From contig NZ_LR590477.1 of NCBI RefSeq assembly GCF_901482445.1, positions 1,116,001 through 1,180,000 of the forward strand: a stretch of 64,000 nucleotides of DNA, given 5' to 3'. Under the pieces are notes generated by a model. That model saw only the letters and a list, made by a program, of their open reading frames with translations. It ran no database searches and was not told the DNA's origin. The stretch's first letter is position 1. Every line of letters starts with the position of its first letter. A program made the position numbers and the translations under genes. Positions 26,995 to 35,805 of this stretch are shown in pieces. This DNA comes from Neisseria lactamica. Lineage in GTDB: Bacteria > Pseudomonadota > Gammaproteobacteria > Burkholderiales > Neisseriaceae.

Positions 26995-28710
26995 ATGACC
27001 CGAATGTTTGACATCCATCCCTCCGACGGCACACCGATTGCCCTAGACCCATTGTGGACCCGCGCCGATTTTATACGCACGGTACATACCCTGTCGTTAA
27101 AATTAACGCAAAACAACATCCGTTCGGCGGCATTGTGGTTTGACGATGCCGCGCTGTTCGCAGCCGCATTGCTTGCCGTTTGGAACAGCGGCGGCAAAGC
27201 CCTGCTGCTGCCGAATACCGCGCCCGGAAACCTGACTTGGGCGAAATCCGCACAAATCCTGCTGACCGACACCGATATTGTTTCAGACGGCATCCGCGTT
27301 TGGCAAATGCCAACCCCTTGCGGCGGTATGCCGTCTGAAAGCCGCATACCGCAAGCATTGGATATCCCGCCCGAATCAGAAGTGCATTTGCGTACATCAG
27401 GCTCCGGCGGGGAAGCCAAAACAATCGTCAAAACCGCCGCGCAAATCGAATCGGAAGCCCGCACGCTGGCTGCGGCAATCCCGTTCGGACGCGGCAAAAC
27501 CGCCGTCCTCGGCAGCGTATCGCCGCAACATATGTACGGACTGACTTTCCGCTTCGCGCTTCCGCTGCTGATGGGGTGGGCGATGATCCGCAGGCAAAAC
27601 GCCTATCCCGAACTGCTACTGTCGGCAAGCCTGAACGTGCCGTCCGATTATCAAAATGTCTGGATTGCCAGCCCCGCCCTGCTCAACCGTTTCGGCGAAA
27701 ATCGGGATTGGGCGGCGTTAAACGGAAGGATAGACGGCATCGTTTCCGCAGGTGGGGAACTCCCCCCGGAAACTGCCACCCTGTTGGAACAATATGCAGT
27801 CCGCCCTTATGAAGTTTACGGCAGTACGGAAACCGGCATCATTGCATCCCGCCAAAAACAGACCTTATGGCAACCGTTCCCCAACGTCTCCGTCCGCAAT
27901 ACCGGCAAATCGGTGGAAATATCCTCGCCGTGGACAGGCGGCGTGCAATACATTGCCGATTGCATCGAAACACACGAAGACGGTTTTGCCCTGCTGGGCA
28001 GGCAGGACAGGATAATCAAATTGGCAGACAAACGCATTTCGCTCAACCAAATCGAACACGAATTACTGAAACACCCTTGGATTGCCGACGCACATTGCGC
28101 CCTGCATCCGGAACACGGACGCATTGCCGTTTGGGCGGCACTCGATACGGAAGGCATCACGGCGTGGCTGGAACAGGGGCGCGCCGCCGTTATCGCCGCA
28201 CTCAAGCAACACCTTGCCCAAACGCAAGACACGGCTGCCCTGCCGCGCTACTGGCGTTTTACAGACCGTCTGCCGCGCAACGGACAAGGGAAAATTACCG
28301 CAGCGGACTTTCAGACGGCATTGGCAGAACCCGCCGCGCCGCAATGGCACACCTTGCCGCCCGAAGGAAACCGGTTGCGCTATCAAACCCGCGTACCGCC
28401 GGATTTGCCCTATTTCGGCGGACATTTTTCCACCTTCCCACTCGTCCCCGGCGCAGTCGAATTGGAATGGGTACGCCGGCTTGCCGCACGGCACCCCTTC
28501 GGCAGGCAAAACATTATCCGCATCGAAAACCTGAAATACCAGCAGTTTATCCGTCCGTATGACGACATTTCCGTAGAACTCGGATACGATGCCGATAAAA
28601 ACAAACTGTCGTTTACCATCCGAAAACAGGATGCCGCCTGCGCCTCGGGGAAACTGGTATTCGACACGCCGCAGGACAGTCCCGATCCGGCCGCAAGGGA
28701 AGAACGATGA
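26995..28710 (+). CDS. AMP-ligase fused to a C-terminal dehydratase-like domain (ApeH-ApeI type)
   Basis: A 571-residue two-domain protein. Residues 1 to about 440 form an adenylate-forming ligase, with the P-loop variant RTSGSGGEAK and YGSTETG; in APE pathways it activates 4-hydroxybenzoate and loads it on an ACP. Residues about 455-565 resemble a hotdog dehydratase, with PYFGGHFSTFPLVPGAVELEW. I recall these as separate ApeH and ApeI proteins in E. coli, so this would be a fusion. ATG 26995 is chosen; TTG 26986 and ATG 27004 are alternatives. Confidence 0.82.
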   Translation: MTRMFDIHPSDGTPIALDPLWTRADFIRTVHTLSLKLTQNNIRSAALWFDDAALFAAALLAVWNSGGKALLLPNTAPGNLTWAKSAQILLTDTDIVSDGIRVWQMPTPCGGMPSESRIPQALDIPPESEVHLRTSGSGGEAKTIVKTAAQIESEARTLAAAIPFGRGKTAVLGSVSPQHMYGLTFRFALPLLMGWAMIRRQNAYPELLLSASLNVPSDYQNVWIASPALLNRFGENRDWAALNGRIDGIVSAGGELPPETATLLEQYAVRPYEVYGSTETGIIASRQKQTLWQPFPNVSVRNTGKSVEISSPWTGGVQYIADCIETHEDGFALLGRQDRIIKLADKRISLNQIEHELLKHPWIADAHCALHPEHGRIAVWAALDTEGITAWLEQGRAAVIAALKQHLAQTQDTAALPRYWRFTDRLPRNGQGKITAADFQTALAEPAAPQWHTLPPEGNRLRYQTRVPPDLPYFGGHFSTFPLVPGAVELEWVRRLAARHPFGRQNIIRIENLKYQQFIRPYDDISVELGYDADKNKLSFTIRKQDAACASGKLVFDTPQDSPDPAAREER

Positions 28711-28759
28711 ACCGCCTTCGCACAGGCAAATAAGATTACCGCCTTACCTTAATATAAAT

Positions 28760-29485
28760 ATGAACATCCTCGCCCTCATCCCCCATTACAACCACCCGAC
28801 AACCGTCGGCACGGTCGCGCACGGCCTGCGCGCCTGCGGTTTGGACGTGTTGGTCGTGGACGACTGCTCCCGCCCCGACTGCATACCCGTTTTAGAAAAT
28901 CTGGCTTCAGACGGCATCCGCGTCATCCGCCGCACAAGCAACGGCGGCAAAGGCGCGGCAGTACGCACAGGTTTCGAGGCGGCGGCGGAGCTGAGATACA
29001 GCCACGTCCTGCAAATCGACGCCGACGGGCAACACTGTTTGGACGACGTGCCAAAGTTCGTCCGTGCCGCGCAACTCAATCCCGAAGCCCTCGTCTGCGG
29101 TCAGCCGCAATACGGCGGCGACGCGCCCAAATCCCGATTGTACGGGCGCAAGATTACCGACTTTTGGAATATGGTTCACACCTGGTCGTCCGATATTAAA
29201 GACGGTATGTGCGGCTTCCGCCTTTATCCGTTGCCGCCTGCGTTGGCGGTCATACGCGGAGAATACATCGGCAACCGTATGGACTTCGATATCGAAATCC
29301 TGATCCGGCTATATTGGCGCGGCATCAAAACCGTGTGGATCCCCACGCCCGTCCGTTACGCCGCAGACGGCATTTCCCACTTCCGCGCCCTTGCCGACAA
29401 CATCCTTATCAGCCAAATGCACACACGGCTGTTTTTCGGTATGCTCAAATGGCGTTGGCGCATCTTGAAAGGCGCATTCCGATGA
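28760..29485 (+). CDS. Family 2 glycosyltransferase of the cluster
   Basis: A 241-residue GT2 enzyme, dolichol-phosphate-mannose-synthase-like, with IPHYNHPTTVG (8-18), VVDDCSRPD (about 33-41) and the metal-binding QIDADGQH. A C-terminal basic, aromatic segment (RLFFGMLKWRWR) suggests membrane association. In E. coli the glycosyltransferase and acyltransferase parts are joined in one protein (ApeJ); here they are separate genes whose codons overlap by ATGA. The sugar donor and acceptor are unknown. Confidence 0.83.
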   Translation: MNILALIPHYNHPTTVGTVAHGLRACGLDVLVVDDCSRPDCIPVLENLASDGIRVIRRTSNGGKGAAVRTGFEAAAELRYSHVLQIDADGQHCLDDVPKFVRAAQLNPEALVCGQPQYGGDAPKSRLYGRKITDFWNMVHTWSSDIKDGMCGFRLYPLPPALAVIRGEYIGNRMDFDIEILIRLYWRGIKTVWIPTPVRYAADGISHFRALADNILISQMHTRLFFGMLKWRWRILKGAFR

Positions 29486-30414
29486 ACGGCGCATCCCGAC
29501 ACTGGGCGGAACAAAACGAACGCGGCAACCGCCTGTTCCTCAAGCTGACGGCGGTAATTGTTCGTTACTTCCCTCCCCTGCTGATGAAACCGTGTATTTG
29601 GTTTGTCGTCCTATATTTCTACCTGACCTCACCCCGGGTGCGGAAAAACCTCCATACCTACCAAAACCGCCTGCGATATACCTTTCCCGACGCTATGCCG
29701 TCTGAAAACCGCATATTCGCGCAGTTTTTGGCATTCGGCGAAGCCGTTTGCGACCGGTTTGCCGTATGGCAGCGCAAAATACGTTACGAAGACTTGATTA
29801 TCGAAGACCCCGACAACCTGACCGCCGCCATGTATCAAAACGGGCGCGGACAGATTTTTGCCTGTTCGCACCTGGGCAATACGGAAATCTGCCGCGCACT
29901 GGTTTCCCACCACCGGAATTTCAAACTCAACGTCCTCGTACACAGCCGCCACGCACAAATGTTCAACGAAGCCCTGCAACAGGCGGGAGCGGACAAAATC
30001 CAACTGATACAGGTAAGCGACTTGGACGCATCGTTGATGATGACGCTCAGCCGACGTATTGAAGCAGGAGAGTGGCTGGCCGTCGCCGCCGACCGCATCC
30101 CCGTCCGGGGCGAAAAAACCGTAACCGTCGATTTTTTGCAACACCGTACCGAAATACCCCAAGGGGCGTGGATTCTGGCATCGCTGCTGAAAACCAAGGT
30201 CAACGCGCTGTTTTGCATCAAACAGGACGGACGCTACCGCCTGAAACTTCGCCCTATGACCGACACATCGGATTGGACGCGGGCGGAACGCACGCAAAAA
30301 ATCAAAGAATCCGCACAACATTTCGCCCGCATCTTGGAAGAAGAATGCCGTCTGAATCCGCTGCAATGGTTCAATTTTTACGACTTTTGGCATACGGAGC
30401 ACCATCCCCGATGA
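29482..30414 (+). CDS. LpxL/HtrB-like lipid acyltransferase of the cluster
   Basis: A 310-residue protein of the lysophospholipid/lipid A acyltransferase family, with an N-terminal membrane segment (about 30-50), the HX4-type motif CSHLGNTE (about 133-140) and AADRIPVRG. Such proteins in APE clusters are thought to attach the polyene or a fatty chain to a membrane anchor. The start overlaps the glycosyltransferase stop, and the stop overlaps the thioesterase start, both as ATGA. It is distinct from housekeeping lpxL genes. Confidence 0.82.
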   Translation: MNGASRHWAEQNERGNRLFLKLTAVIVRYFPPLLMKPCIWFVVLYFYLTSPRVRKNLHTYQNRLRYTFPDAMPSENRIFAQFLAFGEAVCDRFAVWQRKIRYEDLIIEDPDNLTAAMYQNGRGQIFACSHLGNTEICRALVSHHRNFKLNVLVHSRHAQMFNEALQQAGADKIQLIQVSDLDASLMMTLSRRIEAGEWLAVAADRIPVRGEKTVTVDFLQHRTEIPQGAWILASLLKTKVNALFCIKQDGRYRLKLRPMTDTSDWTRAERTQKIKESAQHFARILEEECRLNPLQWFNFYDFWHTEHHPR

Positions 30415-30851
30415 ACAAAAAACACATTTTTTGCCGCCACAGCCACATCATCCAAGTCCCGTTTTTCGATGTCGATCCGATGCGGATCGTTTGGCACGGC
30501 AACTACGTCAAATACCTCGAAGTCGCACGCTGCGCCTTCCTTGACAGCATAGGCTACGGCTACGGTGAAATGGGCAGGCGGGGCTTCAGTTGGCCCATCG
30601 TCAAAATGGACTTGAAATACATACGCCCCGCACGGTTCGGACAAACCATCCGCATCGATATGGCAATCGTCGAAATCGACACTTGCCTGCGTATCGACTA
30701 CACTTTGTCCGATGAGCAAACCGGCGAAAAACTGACCCGCGCATCGACCACGCAGGCGGCAGTATCCTTGGAAACCGGAGAAACACAGTTCCAAACGCCG
30801 GAAAGCTGGCTCGAAGCCGTACGGAGTCATCCGACTTTTCAAGCCGCATAA
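30411..30851 (+). CDS. Acyl-ACP/CoA thioesterase (4HBT hotdog, ApeK type)
   Basis: A 146-residue thioesterase with VPFFDVDPMRIVWHGNYVKY (17-36), the YbgC/4HBT-type active-site segment with the nucleophilic aspartate (Asp21 or Asp23). It may release or edit acyl chains on the carrier proteins. The start codon overlaps the acyltransferase stop codon. Length is typical. Confidence 0.87.
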   Translation: MNKKHIFCRHSHIIQVPFFDVDPMRIVWHGNYVKYLEVARCAFLDSIGYGYGEMGRRGFSWPIVKMDLKYIRPARFGQTIRIDMAIVEIDTCLRIDYTLSDEQTGEKLTRASTTQAAVSLETGETQFQTPESWLEAVRSHPTFQAA

Positions 30852-30913
30852 GCCCTGCCGTCCGCTTTCAGACGGCATTTTCCGCCCCATTATTACCACA
30901 CCGACAGACAACT

Positions 30914-31507
30914 ATGAAAAAATACCTGCTTGCCGCGCTCCTTGCCGCAAACGCCCTTTCCGCCTCGGCATTTTCCACTGCCGAACTGACCCGGATACTG
31001 CAAAAACCCGACAACATCCAAGGCAGCTTTATCCAATACCGCCATCTGAAATCCCTATCCAAACCGATGGCTGCAACCGGAAAATTCGTACTGATGCCCA
31101 AACGCGGACTGCTCTGGCAGATGCAAAAACCGTTTGCCGCCACCCTGCGCGTCCGTTCGGACGGCATCAGCCAATGGAACGGCAAAGGCTGGATGATGCC
31201 CGACACCGGAAAATTTTCCGGACAAAACAGGCAAATCAAACTCTTTCTTGACCTTATCGGCGGCGATACGCAAGGGCTGGAAAAACAGTTTGACCTGAAA
31301 CTCGAAGGATCGGCGCAAAAATGGACGCTGCAACTCACGCCGAAAACACTGGTGATGAAACAAATCTTCAACCATATCGACATCAGCGGGGACAGCGTCG
31401 TACGCCGTATCGAACTGCACGAAAAACAAGGGGACAAAACCGATATGCGGTTTGACGGCATCAGCGTCGGCAACCCACCGGACAAGTTTGCCGAACAATC
31501 ACTCTGA
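30914..31507 (+). CDS. LolA-like periplasmic lipid/lipoprotein carrier (ApeL type)
   Basis: A 197-residue secreted protein with a signal peptide (MKKYLLAALLAANALSASA). The LolA-type core includes QGSFIQYRHLKSLSKP and GLLWQMQKP, and LQLTPKTLVMKQIF. In APE clusters a LolA homologue probably carries the hydrophobic product across the periplasm. It is about 17 bases ahead of the MMPL exporter and distinct from housekeeping lolA. Confidence 0.83.
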   Translation: MKKYLLAALLAANALSASAFSTAELTRILQKPDNIQGSFIQYRHLKSLSKPMAATGKFVLMPKRGLLWQMQKPFAATLRVRSDGISQWNGKGWMMPDTGKFSGQNRQIKLFLDLIGGDTQGLEKQFDLKLEGSAQKWTLQLTPKTLVMKQIFNHIDISGDSVVRRIELHEKQGDKTDMRFDGISVGNPPDKFAEQSL

Positions 31508-31523
31508 CACCGTCCGAACCGCT

Positions 31524-33869
31524 ATGACCCGCCTGATTTACACCCTGCTGATGTCGGCACTTGCCGCCTTTGCCTGTTACAACATCACAACGCGCGATTG
31601 GCTGCAAACCGATTTGACCGAGCTGCTGCCCAAGAGCAGCCAAGATGCCGTTTTGCAGGCGGCGGAACGCGCCGGCGACGCGCAAATCAACAGTCAAATC
31701 ATCCTGCTGGCGGGCAGCCCCCGACCCGAAACCGCATTTCAGACGGCATCGGAAATCGCCTCCTTATGGCGGCAAAGCGGGATATTTTCCGAAGTAAACA
31801 GCCAAATCAGTCCCGACTTTGCACAAATCCGCCAAGACATCGGCAGAATCAGTTTGGCCGTCTTACCCGAAGCCCAACGGCGTTTGCTGACCGAAAAACC
31901 CGCCGACTATTTCCGCCAACGCGCCGAAGATGCCGCCAACCCGTTTGCCGTATCCCCCCTGCCCTTAGACGAGGACTGGCTGGGTTTCGGGCGTTTCGTT
32001 GCCGGCAAAATCAATCCCCAAACCCGTCTGCAATGGCACCCCGAAAACGGTATGCTGTTCAACGAAGACAACGGAAAAACCTGGGTTTGGATACGCGCCA
32101 AGCTGCCCGATAACGCCCTGCCTCAAGATGCCTTGGCAAACCTGCTCCAAAAAACACAGACATTGGCATCCGGCAGGCACGCCGAAATCCTGACCGGGGG
32201 CGGCGCACTTTTTGCAGCAGCCGCCAAAGCCGATGCAGAAAAAGAAAGCCGGATAATGGGTTTTGCCGGCATTACCCTGACCATCGCCCTCATCTTGTGG
32301 GTTTTCCGCAGCGCGCGCACTTTCTGGCTGCTGCTGCCGCCTGCGGCGGGAATGCTGGCGGGCTTGGCGGCGACGCTGGCGGTATTCGGGCATATCCACG
32401 CCCTGACGCTGGTTATCGGCACGAGCCTGATCGGGATGCTGGTCGATTTCCCGCTGCACTGGCTGACCCCGTCGGTATTTTCGCCGTGGCGGGCGAAACC
32501 GGCGATGAGGCAGGTATTGCCCGCCTTTGCCGTCAGCCTGCTGATTACCGTTTCGGGATACGCGCTGCTCTGGTTCACACCTTTGCCGGTTTTACAGCAA
32601 ACTGCCGTTTTCTCCGGCTTTTCGCTGCTGGGCGCATTCGGCGCGACCGTCTGCCTGCTGCCGCCCCTGTTTACCCGTTATCAGGCGAAACCCGTACCTT
32701 TTGCCGCCTTGAGTGCCGCGCTCGGCAAACGCACCCGAAAACAACTTCCCCCGTCCTTCACTTATCCCGCAGCAGTTTTCCTGATGGTTTTCGCCGCCGT
32801 CGGACTGTGGCGCGGCAACTGGCACGACGACATCCGCCAATGGGTGAATATGCCGCCCGTACTGTTGTCGCAAATACAAAAAATCGGCACATTGGGCGGA
32901 ACCGATTTCAGCGGTCAATATCTGGTTGCCGAAGCCGCAAGCGAAGACGCGCTGCTGTTAAAAAATGCCGAACTGCGCCGCGTCCTCGCCCCCCTGATTC
33001 GACAAGGCAAACTGAAAGGCATCCAATCGCTGGATCAGTTCATCCTGCCGACAGCCGAACAAAACCGCCTGAAACAATATTTGCGCGCGATTGCAGACAA
33101 ACCCGGCAACTACCGCGCCCTGCACGAACTGGGCATTCCCGAAGACACGCTGAAATCCGCCCTGCTGCAAGCGGCCGACACGCCCGCCATCACGCTTTCA
33201 GACGGCATCGCCCTGCCTCTGGCGCAGGCTTGGAAACCTCTGTATCTCGGCGAAGCCGCACCGCACCGTTATGCCTCCGTTATCCGTCTGAACGGCTTGA
33301 CCGAACCGGAAACCGTCCGTAAAACGGCGGAAACCATCCCGGGAATCAAATGGGCGGACAAGCGCGGCAGGCTCAACGAACTGTTCCGCCATACGCGCAA
33401 TCAGGCGGCTTGGCTGAAATTGTCGTCTTACCTGTTGGCATGGCTGCTGCTGTGGCGGCTGTTTGACGCACGGCAGGGTGGAAAAATCCTCGCCGTCCCC
33501 ATTGCTGCCGCCATCGGCACTGTTGCCGTATTGGGTTGGCTGGGCATACCCGTCAGCCTGTTTGCCATGTTCGGATTGCTGCTGGTTTCCGCCATCGGCA
33601 TTGATTATGCCGTTTACGCGCTCAATGCCGGACACAGCACCGATGCGCGGCTGGGCGGTATGCTGCTTGCCGCGCTCACGACAGGCATCTCCTTCGTCCT
33701 GCTTGCCTTCAGCGGAACACCGGCCGTCGCCGCATTCGGCATAACCGTCGGCATCGGGGTCATATTGAACCTGTGGCTGGCGGCACGGCTGATGTACTCC
33801 GCCCCCGATACGCAGCATCCCGACCGTCAGCCGCCCTGCCGCCGTTTCCGCTTCAGACGGCATTTTTGA
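31524..33869 (+). CDS. MMPL/RND-superfamily exporter of the cluster (ApeM type)
   Basis: A 781-residue inner-membrane protein with two repeats: a short N-terminal membrane segment, a large periplasmic loop, then five-helix blocks (about 265-400 and 640-770). The family glycine/aspartate stretch is seen in GTSLIGMLVDFPLHWLTP and SAIGIDYAVYALNAG. ATG 31524 (MTRLIYTLL) is chosen; the frame is open upstream into lolA. It would move the polyene lipid out of the inner membrane with the LolA-like protein. Confidence 0.87.
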   Translation: MTRLIYTLLMSALAAFACYNITTRDWLQTDLTELLPKSSQDAVLQAAERAGDAQINSQIILLAGSPRPETAFQTASEIASLWRQSGIFSEVNSQISPDFAQIRQDIGRISLAVLPEAQRRLLTEKPADYFRQRAEDAANPFAVSPLPLDEDWLGFGRFVAGKINPQTRLQWHPENGMLFNEDNGKTWVWIRAKLPDNALPQDALANLLQKTQTLASGRHAEILTGGGALFAAAAKADAEKESRIMGFAGITLTIALILWVFRSARTFWLLLPPAAGMLAGLAATLAVFGHIHALTLVIGTSLIGMLVDFPLHWLTPSVFSPWRAKPAMRQVLPAFAVSLLITVSGYALLWFTPLPVLQQTAVFSGFSLLGAFGATVCLLPPLFTRYQAKPVPFAALSAALGKRTRKQLPPSFTYPAAVFLMVFAAVGLWRGNWHDDIRQWVNMPPVLLSQIQKIGTLGGTDFSGQYLVAEAASEDALLLKNAELRRVLAPLIRQGKLKGIQSLDQFILPTAEQNRLKQYLRAIADKPGNYRALHELGIPEDTLKSALLQAADTPAITLSDGIALPLAQAWKPLYLGEAAPHRYASVIRLNGLTEPETVRKTAETIPGIKWADKRGRLNELFRHTRNQAAWLKLSSYLLAWLLLWRLFDARQGGKILAVPIAAAIGTVAVLGWLGIPVSLFAMFGLLLVSAIGIDYAVYALNAGHSTDARLGGMLLAALTTGISFVLLAFSGTPAVAAFGITVGIGVILNLWLAARLMYSAPDTQHPDRQPPCRRFRFRRHF

Positions 33870-33878
33870 AAGGAACTT

Positions 33879-34403
33879 ATGCGCCCGACCACGACCCTGC
33901 TTGCCCTATTGAGCGCAAAACTGCTCGCCGCCTGCGCCCCATATGCCCTACCCGTCCCCCAAACCCAACCGCGCCTTACCCAAGACGTACAATGGTTCAA
34001 ATGGGAACGCTACAATAAGGGGCAAGAACCCGTGCAAACCGGCATACTGGCGGCCGAACAGCTTGAAGACGGCATCCGGTTTGTACAAACCGACATATTG
34101 GGCGCACCGGTTTCACGCCAGACTATCAACAGCGGCGGCTGGAAAAATGACGGGTTCGTGATGCCCAATATGCCGTCCCGCCGCCTGTTTGCCGCACTGC
34201 TCCCGCTGATAACTGCCGAAAATGCCGCGCCCCCCTATCCCGGCCTCAAACAGGCAGACGGCGGCGCATCCTTCTGCAAAGAAGGAACATTGTTCCGCTA
34301 CCGCAATCGGGACATATGGTGCGTCAACCATACCAGCGGGCAATTTTTGATTACCCTACCCGACCAAACCCGCTGGTCGGTTACACCGATTGAACCATTA
34401 TGA
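33879..34403 (+). CDS. DUF3261 lipoprotein of the cluster (ApeN type)
   Basis: A 174-residue predicted lipoprotein; the lipobox LLAAC ends at Cys19. The rest is a beta-rich domain (DUF3261) with no known activity. Proteins of this family accompany aryl polyene genes and may help place the product in the outer membrane. Its stop overlaps the start of the last ketosynthase (ATGA). Confidence 0.8.
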   Translation: MRPTTTLLALLSAKLLAACAPYALPVPQTQPRLTQDVQWFKWERYNKGQEPVQTGILAAEQLEDGIRFVQTDILGAPVSRQTINSGGWKNDGFVMPNMPSRRLFAALLPLITAENAAPPYPGLKQADGGASFCKEGTLFRYRNRDIWCVNHTSGQFLITLPDQTRWSVTPIEPL

Positions 34404-35602
34404 ACATACCTGTTTACCTCGGAAGCCCTGCACTCACCAGCGCGTTGGGCAGCGGCCTGCACACCCACATCGACACCCTGCTGTCCCCTTCTTCCAAACC
34501 GGCACTGACATTTTCATCCGACTGGGTTGGCGGCAAAAACCTTGCCTTCGGTATGGTAAAAGAAATCCTGCGCCCCTTTTCAGACGGCACGCCCGCACAC
34601 TGCCGCAGCCGCACCAACCGGCTGCTTTGGCACACGCTCGAACAAATCGAACCGCAAATCCGCGCCGCCATACGGCGGTACGGCGCAAACCGGATTGCCG
34701 TCGTTATCGGCACATCCACCGGCGGCGCGGATGAAAACATCCCGATGTTCCGACAGGCAGTGCAGGGAAAAGCCTGGCAAGGCCTCACGTTCAACCAATG
34801 CCAACACCTTATGAACGCGCCCGCCGATTTCATTGCCGACGCTTACGGGCTGAACGGTCTGCGTTATGTCGTTTCCACCGCCTGCACTTCCGGCGCGCGC
34901 GCATTAATCAGTGCCGCACGCCTGCTTCGCGCCGGTATGTGCGATGCGGTCGTCTGCGGCGGCGCAGACACACTCTCGCCGCTGACCGTCAATGGATTCG
35001 CCTCACTGGAAGTCTTGTCCCCAAACATTGCCAATCCTTTCTCCGCCAACCGTGACGGCATCAATATCGGCGAAGGCGCAGCCGTATTCATCATGACGCG
35101 CGATGCGGATTTTTCCGGCGGTATGCGGCTTCTGGGTTATGGCGCAAGCAGCGATGCCTACCATATTTCCACGCCGCGCCCCGACGCTCAAGGCGCAATT
35201 CTTGCCTTTCAGACGGCATTACAACACGCAAACCTTGCGCCCGAAGACATCGGCTGGATTAATCTGCACGGCACCGGGACGCACCACAACGACAGTATGG
35301 AAAGCCGCGCCGTTGCAGCGGTTTTCGGCAACAATACGCCCTGCACGTCCACCAAGCCGCAAACCGGACACACGCTGGGCGCGGCGGGCGCAATCGAAGC
35401 CGCGTTCGCGTGGGGCATTGCCGACCGGCAAAGCAATCCCGAAGGAAAACTTCCGCCCCAGCTTTGGGACGGGCAGAACGACCCCGACCTGCCCGCTATC
35501 AACCTGACCGGCAGCGGCAGCCGCTGGGAAACCGAAAAACGCATTGCCTCCAGCTCGTCATTTGCCTTCGGGGGAAGCAACTGCGTCTTAATCATCGGAT
35601 GA
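34400..35602 (+). CDS. Beta-ketoacyl-ACP synthase (ApeR type)
   Basis: A 400-residue condensing enzyme with a cysteine in STACTSGARAL (about 160), the histidine in LHGTGTHHND and KPQTGHTLGAAG. The first 60 residues are unlike FabF. It is the second catalytically competent ketosynthase of the cluster and may act at chain initiation. It is the last gene of the right arm; about 50 bases later comes a tRNA gene. Confidence 0.87.
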   Translation: MNIPVYLGSPALTSALGSGLHTHIDTLLSPSSKPALTFSSDWVGGKNLAFGMVKEILRPFSDGTPAHCRSRTNRLLWHTLEQIEPQIRAAIRRYGANRIAVVIGTSTGGADENIPMFRQAVQGKAWQGLTFNQCQHLMNAPADFIADAYGLNGLRYVVSTACTSGARALISAARLLRAGMCDAVVCGGADTLSPLTVNGFASLEVLSPNIANPFSANRDGINIGEGAAVFIMTRDADFSGGMRLLGYGASSDAYHISTPRPDAQGAILAFQTALQHANLAPEDIGWINLHGTGTHHNDSMESRAVAAVFGNNTPCTSTKPQTGHTLGAAGAIEAAFAWGIADRQSNPEGKLPPQLWDGQNDPDLPAINLTGSGSRWETEKRIASSSSFAFGGSNCVLIIG

Positions 35603-35655
35603 AATAAGTTTGTCAATCCCACCGCTATGCTATACAATACGCGCCTACTCTTGAC

Positions 35656-35731
<76 letters not shown>

Positions 35732-35734
35732 ATT

Positions 35735-35766
35735 CCCAAGCCCGGACGTATGTTTGGGCTTTTTTT
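35735..35766 (+). terminator. Terminator after tRNA(CAT)
   Basis: AAGCCC pairs with GGGCTT across a 12-base loop and is followed by a seven-base T-run, just before lgtF. Confidence 0.75.
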
Positions 35767-35805
35767 CCGCCCTGTGAAACCAAAATGCTTTGAGAAACCT
35801 TGATG

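Noticed and set aside
27766..27771. Six-C tract inside the AMP-ligase gene
   Set aside because: The tract is short and the frame is open, so there is no evidence of phase variation.
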